From NCBI GenBank assembly GCA_025464345.1, contig JAODGP010000097.1, forward strand, positions 1 to 9,374: a stretch of 9,374 bases of DNA. The letters are read 5' to 3'. This DNA is from Methanosarcinales archaeon. Its GTDB lineage: Archaea; Halobacteriota; Syntropharchaeia; Alkanophagales; Methanospirareceae. Shown here piece by piece: positions 6,093 to 9,374 of this stretch. The stretch's first letter is position 1. Every line of letters begins with the position of its first letter. Under the pieces are notes generated by a model, which had not been told where the DNA came from, ran no database searches, and saw only the letters and a list, made by a program, of their open reading frames with translations. A program made the position numbers and the translations under genes.

Positions 6093-6892
6093 TTATCGCG
6101 GGTTTTAAGTATAGCAGTCCTGTAAGCGGCAAGAATTTCAAATATGATTCGTGCGGCATTTATGCTCGTTATCCCGTTTCTGATGTCCAGTGACGGGTTC
6201 ACCTCCACTATGTCAGAGGCAATCACCTCACCGCATGTTATTATCTTCCGCAGGAGCGAGATAAGCGCCTCAAGCGAGAGCCCACACGGCTCAGGGTCTT
6301 CTACTCCGGGTGCTATACCGGGATCAAGCACATCAATATCAATGGACAGGTAGAGCTTACCAGAGGGTATCTCAATATCATTATCATCATAGATGCTTAT
6401 CCGATCTTTCATGAATTCGTACTCGTCCCACGAGGCTGAACGGATACCCACCTCTATCACATTCTCAAAGCCCGTTAGCTCCGCCACGCGGCGCATCACA
6501 CAGGCATTGGAGTACCTGTTGCCCATATACGTGTCACGGAAGTCGGCATGTGCATCAATAACAATCAGTTTCGTCACTGCATGACGCTCAAAATAATATT
6601 TGAATAGCGGATATGTGATGGAATGGTCACCACCGATGAATATCCGCCTCCTGTGTGTATCCAGGTCCAGATGCGAGAGACCATCAAGGTCGCCGGCATC
6701 ATAATACAGCAGGTCAGACAGTTCGAGCTTATCACGCCACATGAAGGTTTCAAGCCTGTGTGATGCGGCTCTTATCGCATCCGGTGCATCACGCGCACCT
6801 TTAATTGTGGCGTTGGCATCAAAAGGCACACCAATCAGCTCGTATACCGCCTTAGCGCGGTCATTATCGAGTAGAGAGCCTGCGAATTTCAT
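6077..6892 (-). CDS. Ureohydrolase, agmatinase-like (arginase superfamily)
   Basis: Enzymes of this family use two Mn2+ ions to hydrolyse a guanidino compound to urea plus an amine; archaeal members usually act on agmatine to make putrescine. The 271 residues are slightly short but complete. The metal ligands are all visible: GGDHS (H90), DAHADF (D113, H115, D117) and SIDIDVLDP (D185, D187). VEVNP (230-234) supplies the usual substrate-side Glu. The unusual point is YSNACVMRR (127-135): as I know the family, most archaeal relatives read SHA/SHG here, with a His near the active site, and this protein has N129. The last 15 or so residues extend beyond the usual end. The start at 6892 lies inside the endonuclease V gene (29-base overlap), so the two are co-transcribed and probably translationally coupled. 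Agmatine is also the donor for tRNA agmatidine in archaea, so control of its level would matter. Substrate is uncertain, so no gene symbol is given. Confidence 0.88.
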   Translation of the reverse strand: MKFAGSLLDNDRAKAVYELIGVPFDANATIKGARDAPDAIRAASHRLETFMWRDKLELSDLLYYDAGDLDGLSHLDLDTHRRRIFIGGDHSITYPLFKYYFERHAVTKLIVIDAHADFRDTYMGNRYSNACVMRRVAELTGFENVIEVGIRSASWDEYEFMKDRISIYDDNDIEIPSGKLYLSIDIDVLDPGIAPGVEDPEPCGLSLEALISLLRKIITCGEVIASDIVEVNPSLDIRNGITSINAARIIFEILAAYRTAILKTRDNHELQ

Positions 6893-7529
6893 CTCTCTTC
6901 AGTTTGTTCGCGCAGAGATGTGCGAGCCTTGTGGGTTCGGGCAGTTTATGCCTGCGAATGCAGCTTTTCACAATGGCTAATGCCGTTCCCAGAGATACTC
7001 TGTGTCCGGGTGCCACGATAAGGGGTCTGCAGCCATTCTTACTCTTATAATAACATGCAACTTCTCTATCATGATACCTTATCGGGCTCGATTCACCCTG
7101 CCGGGCTGGTATGGTGCCTGTACCGCATAACAGGTTCTTTGCCACACCTATCGTGGGTATATCCAGGGTGACACCCACATGTGTCGCCAGACCTGCGAAT
7201 CTGGGGTGGTTTATACCGCATCCATCAATCATAAGGACGTCAGGTTTCGTTTCAAGCCTCCTAAAAGCCGCTATTATCGCCGGCGCTTCACGGAACGACA
7301 ATAACCCGGGTATATACGGGAAATCAACGGGCATTATCGCACTCGAATGATGAAGTAACCGCATGGAGGGGTATTCCAGAACAACAACCGCAGAGATTAT
7401 CTGCTCATTATCGTGCAGTCGCAAGAAAGCCTGGTCCGCACCACCAACGAGGTTCAGCGCACCCATGTGGTCTTCTGTTATCGCCTTTGAGGCTATCTCT
7501 TCCTGTATACGGTACATGTCTTCTATCAT
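6864..7529 (-). CDS. nfi: Endonuclease V (inosine/deoxyinosine-specific)
   Basis: Endonuclease V cuts the second phosphodiester 3' of deoxyinosine in DNA or inosine in RNA, using Mg2+. The 221 residues match the family length. The catalytic acids are D32 in GGADQAF, E81 in SFREAP and D102 in MIDGCG, with spacing close to the D43/E89/D110 set of the Thermotoga enzyme. The strand-separating wedge is PYIPGLLSFREAP (71-83). HPRFAGLATHVGV (108-120) and IPTIGVAKNLL (124-134) are also family signatures, and H204 in LAHLCANK probably corresponds to the conserved C-terminal His. The first ATG (7529) has a partial ribosome site (AAGGATG) seven to ten bases before it; a second Met is at residue 5. The gene heads a two-gene operon with the ureohydrolase and diverges from the nicotinamidase-like gene. 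Confidence 0.95.
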   Translation of the reverse strand: MIEDMYRIQEEIASKAITEDHMGALNLVGGADQAFLRLHDNEQIISAVVVLEYPSMRLLHHSSAIMPVDFPYIPGLLSFREAPAIIAAFRRLETKPDVLMIDGCGINHPRFAGLATHVGVTLDIPTIGVAKNLLCGTGTIPARQGESSPIRYHDREVACYYKSKNGCRPLIVAPGHRVSLGTALAIVKSCIRRHKLPEPTRLAHLCANKLKRDEIRRLSTR

Positions 7530-7537
7530 TGTTCATC

Positions 7538-7545
7538 CTTTAATC
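7538..7545 (+). promoter_or_regulatory. Candidate TATA box for the nicotinamidase-like/tgtA operon
   Basis: CTTTAATC is centred about 26 bases before the ATG at 7568, which would make the transcript leaderless. The lack of a Shine-Dalgarno sequence before that ATG agrees. This spacing is one reason for choosing 7568 over the upstream in-frame TTG at 7547. Confidence 0.4.
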
Positions 7546-7551
7546 TTTGCA

Positions 7552-7560
7552 TCTTTTATT
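7552..7560 (-). promoter_or_regulatory. Candidate TATA box for the endonuclease V operon
   Basis: The minus strand reads AATAAAAGA, centred about 27 bases before the endonuclease V ATG (7529), so a leaderless or nearly leaderless start is predicted. The element lies on the far side of the divergent gap, close to the start of the opposing gene. It is A-rich rather than a strong TTTATA match. Confidence 0.4.
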
Positions 7561-7567
7561 GATAGAT

Positions 7568-8137
7568 ATGAGCAATAGAGAAAGTGTTACAGTCACGAAG
7601 GATACGGCAGTGATAGTGGTGGATATGCAGAAGGATTTCTGTTACGATGATGGTGCTTTATTCGTGGGAGAGCATGTGAAGGATATGATACCAAAGCTGA
7701 GTGCGTTTGTGGAAGAAGCGCGAAGTGCGGGTCTGCAACTGGTATTCACACAGGACTGGCATTCACCGGATGATGATGAGTTCGCGATCTGGGGCAGGCA
7801 TTGCGTGCAGAACACGATGGGCGCGGAGCTGATAGATGAGCTTTCAGCAGAGAATGCGTTTATGGTGCGTAAGAAGAAGTACAGTGCATTCTTTGAATCC
7901 GGGCTTGAGGCACATCTGCGTGCAACCGGTGTGAGAGCACTGATAATTACGGGTGTCGTTACGAACATATGTGTGCTCCATACCGCAATAGATGCGGCAC
8001 TGCGTGGCTTCATGATAGTGGTGCCTGAGGATTGTGTTGCGGCACTGGACGATTACGGGCAGGAATACGGGCTTTATCATATAGAGAATGTATTGAAGGG
8101 TAGAGTTACACGCTCGGATGCGATTTCGTTCCGATGA
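7568..8137 (+). CDS. Nicotinamidase-like cysteine hydrolase (isochorismatase fold)
   Basis: Nicotinamidases convert nicotinamide to nicotinic acid for NAD salvage; relatives hydrolyse other amides or isochorismate. The 189 residues starting at ATG 7568 match the family. The catalytic triad is visible: D19 in VVDMQKDF, a Lys in RKKKYSAF (101-108, probably K103) and C135 in GVVTNICVLHTA (129-140). A likely metal site, D63 and H65 in TQDWHSP with H78 in WGRHCV, is what nicotinamidases use and what isochorismatases generally lack, so PncA-like activity is favoured. An in-frame TTG at 7547 would add seven residues (MHLLLID), but it overlaps the predicted TATA region and the family normally starts close to the first beta strand. 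The stop overlaps the tgtA start as ATGA. Substrate is inferred only; related archaeal proteins are often labelled simply cysteine hydrolase. Confidence 0.88.
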   Translation: MSNRESVTVTKDTAVIVVDMQKDFCYDDGALFVGEHVKDMIPKLSAFVEEARSAGLQLVFTQDWHSPDDDEFAIWGRHCVQNTMGAELIDELSAENAFMVRKKKYSAFFESGLEAHLRATGVRALIITGVVTNICVLHTAIDAALRGFMIVVPEDCVAALDDYGQEYGLYHIENVLKGRVTRSDAISFR

Positions 8138-9374
8138 GCGTTGTGGAATTCGAGATACAGCATAAGGACCTGATGGGTCGGACAGGGAGGTTCCGGACAT
8201 GTCATGGCTATGTTGAGACACCGACAATCATGCCGGTGATAAATCCCAATCTCATGACGATTAATGCTGAGGAGCTGCGTAAATACGGTGCTGAGATGGT
8301 GATTACGAACGCATACATAATTTATAAGAGTGAAGAGCTGAGGGAGGAGGCACTCAGTCGTGGTATTCACTCGCTGCTGGGCACGGACATGCCGGTAATG
8401 ACCGATTCGGGCTCGTATCAGCTGTTCGAGTACAGTGATGTGGAGGTGAGCAATGCCGAGATACTGGAGTTTCAGCGTGATATAGGGTCTGATATATGCG
8501 TGCCACTGGATATACCGACACCGCCATATGCCAGCCGGGCGAGAGCGTTGAGAGATTTAGAGGAGACGCATAAGAGGTTGCGTGAGGCGAGGTTGATGAT
8601 ACCGCCGCATGGCGATAGAATGCTTGCGGGTGTTGTGCAGGGCTCTACATACATGGACCTGCGGCAGGAGTCAGCGAAGAGTGCTGCTGATACCGGGTTT
8701 GATATATATGCTATCGGCGGCGTGGTGCCGCTTCTGGAATCTTACAGGTTTGAGACGCTGGTGGATATAATCGTTACGGTGAAGAGGCATCTGCCACTGA
8801 GTGCACCGGTTCACCTCTTCGGTGCGGGTCATCCCATGCTGTTCGCACTGGCGGTTGCGCTCGGCTGTGACATATTCGATTCCGCGGCATATGCGATATA
8901 TGCGAAGGCAGGTCGTTACATAACGAGTGAGGGTACGAAACGTGCACAGGATTTAGAGTTCTTACCATGTTCGTGCCCGATATGCACGACATATACGGTG
9001 GATGAGGTGAAGAGCAGTGCAGACTTATTGGCGGCACATAACCTCCGGGTATCGTTTGAGGAGATGCGGAAGGTGAAGCAGAGCATAAAGGAGGGTAATT
9101 TATGGGAACTGTGTGAGATGCGATGCCGTGCACATCCCGCTATGGTCGCTGCTCTGAGACGCATGACGTGCTATTCTGAGCTGATTGAGCGTTATGACAG
9201 GGTTACGAAGCATCCTTTCTTTTATTTAAGCGAGTGCTCTGCGCATCGTCCGGAGGTGTTACGGTATTCAAAGAGGCTGAACAGGTTCAAGCTATACGGC
9301 AGTGTGCTGATTACCACTTCGCAATCGCAAGCGGGTGAGTTCGACCATGTGTTCATTGTGAAGCCGCCTTTCGG
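8134..9374 (+). CDS. tgtA: Archaeosine tRNA-guanine transglycosylase (3' end outside window)
   Basis: TgtA swaps guanine-15 in the D-loop of archaeal tRNAs for preQ0, the first tRNA step to archaeosine. The frame is open from the ATG at 8134 to the end of the window (413 codons), so the C-terminus is missing. The N-terminus contains GRTGRFRTCHGYVETPTIMP, then INPNL. The active-site Asp in TDSGSYQLFEY is D91; the second, nucleophilic Asp is D249 in CDIFDSAAYA. PCSCPIC (C279, C281, C284) with H302 forms the expected zinc site. After the catalytic barrel, KHPFFYLSECSAHRPEVLRYSKRL (split: KHPFFYLSECS, then HRPEVLRYSKRL) opens the archaeal C-terminal region. Full-length enzymes are roughly 480-600 residues, with or without a PUA RNA-binding domain; which form this is cannot be seen. 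Translation is coupled to the cysteine hydrolase by an ATGA overlap. Confidence 0.95.
   Translation, partial: MSVVEFEIQHKDLMGRTGRFRTCHGYVETPTIMPVINPNLMTINAEELRKYGAEMVITNAYIIYKSEELREEALSRGIHSLLGTDMPVMTDSGSYQLFEYSDVEVSNAEILEFQRDIGSDICVPLDIPTPPYASRARALRDLEETHKRLREARLMIPPHGDRMLAGVVQGSTYMDLRQESAKSAADTGFDIYAIGGVVPLLESYRFETLVDIIVTVKRHLPLSAPVHLFGAGHPMLFALAVALGCDIFDSAAYAIYAKAGRYITSEGTKRAQDLEFLPCSCPICTTYTVDEVKSSADLLAAHNLRVSFEEMRKVKQSIKEGNLWELCEMRCRAHPAMVAALRRMTCYSELIERYDRVTKHPFFYLSECSAHRPEVLRYSKRLNRFKLYGSVLITTSQSQAGEFDHVFIVKPPF

Noticed and set aside
7547..7567. TTG at 7547 as the start of the nicotinamidase-like gene
   Set aside because: The seven extra residues fall before the family's usual N-terminus, and the TATA-like element at 7538-7545 would put the transcript start downstream, near the ATG at 7568.
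8077..8370. Minus-strand open frames beneath the start of tgtA (also 7844-8227 and 8774-9133)
   Set aside because: They lie opposite clear tgtA and cysteine hydrolase coding sequence, are rich in Cys, His, Ser and Pro, lack ribosome sites and show no family motifs.

Overview
The window comes from an archaeon, most probably a methanogen or an anaerobic methane/alkane oxidiser of the Euryarchaeota/Halobacteriota. The strongest clue is a full-length methanogenesis marker protein 3 gene (4361-5890, minus), a family tied to organisms with methyl-coenzyme M reductase. An archaeosine tRNA-guanine transglycosylase (tgtA) and TATA-box promoters close to start codons also point to archaea. The roughly balanced base composition and gene style would fit ANME-1/Methanophagales or a relative, but that placement is an impression and not a result.

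Layout. Positions 1-690 (plus) hold the end of a Mrp/Mnh-type Na+/H+ antiporter operon: the 3' part of mnhB, then mnhC. Facing it is a minus-strand operon read from 2953 down to 703: an unrecognised small protein, a class II histone deacetylase-family amidohydrolase, and RNA 3'-phosphate cyclase (rtcA). Each of these genes joins the next by a 4-base ATGA stop/start overlap. Diverging from it, only 29 bases away, is tldD (2983-4386, plus), a TldD-type metalloprotease subunit with no TldE partner in view. Its 3' end overlaps the 3' end of the marker-3 gene by 26 bases. Upstream of marker 3 is a 186-base gap with its TATA box and a short open frame that looks like the tail of a lost gene. A second minus-strand operon follows: endonuclease V (7529-6864) overlapping a ureohydrolase/agmatinase-like gene (6892-6077). 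Diverging from it across 38 bases is a plus-strand pair: a nicotinamidase-like cysteine hydrolase (7568-8137) and, by another ATGA overlap, tgtA (8134 to the window end, 3' truncated).

How the genes fit together. No single pathway covers the window; these are mostly housekeeping and accessory genes packed very tightly. Several act on RNA: RtcA cyclises RNA 3' ends, TgtA starts archaeosine synthesis in tRNA, and endonuclease V cuts next to inosine. A ureohydrolase would bear on agmatine, which archaea also use to make agmatidine in tRNA-Ile. That theme is inference. No CRISPR array, insertion sequence, rRNA or tRNA gene was found, and no gene-free stretch exceeds 190 bases. The points most worth a second look are the coupled small protein, a His-to-Asn change in the ureohydrolase active-site loop, the possible gene remnant, and two compact divergent promoters.
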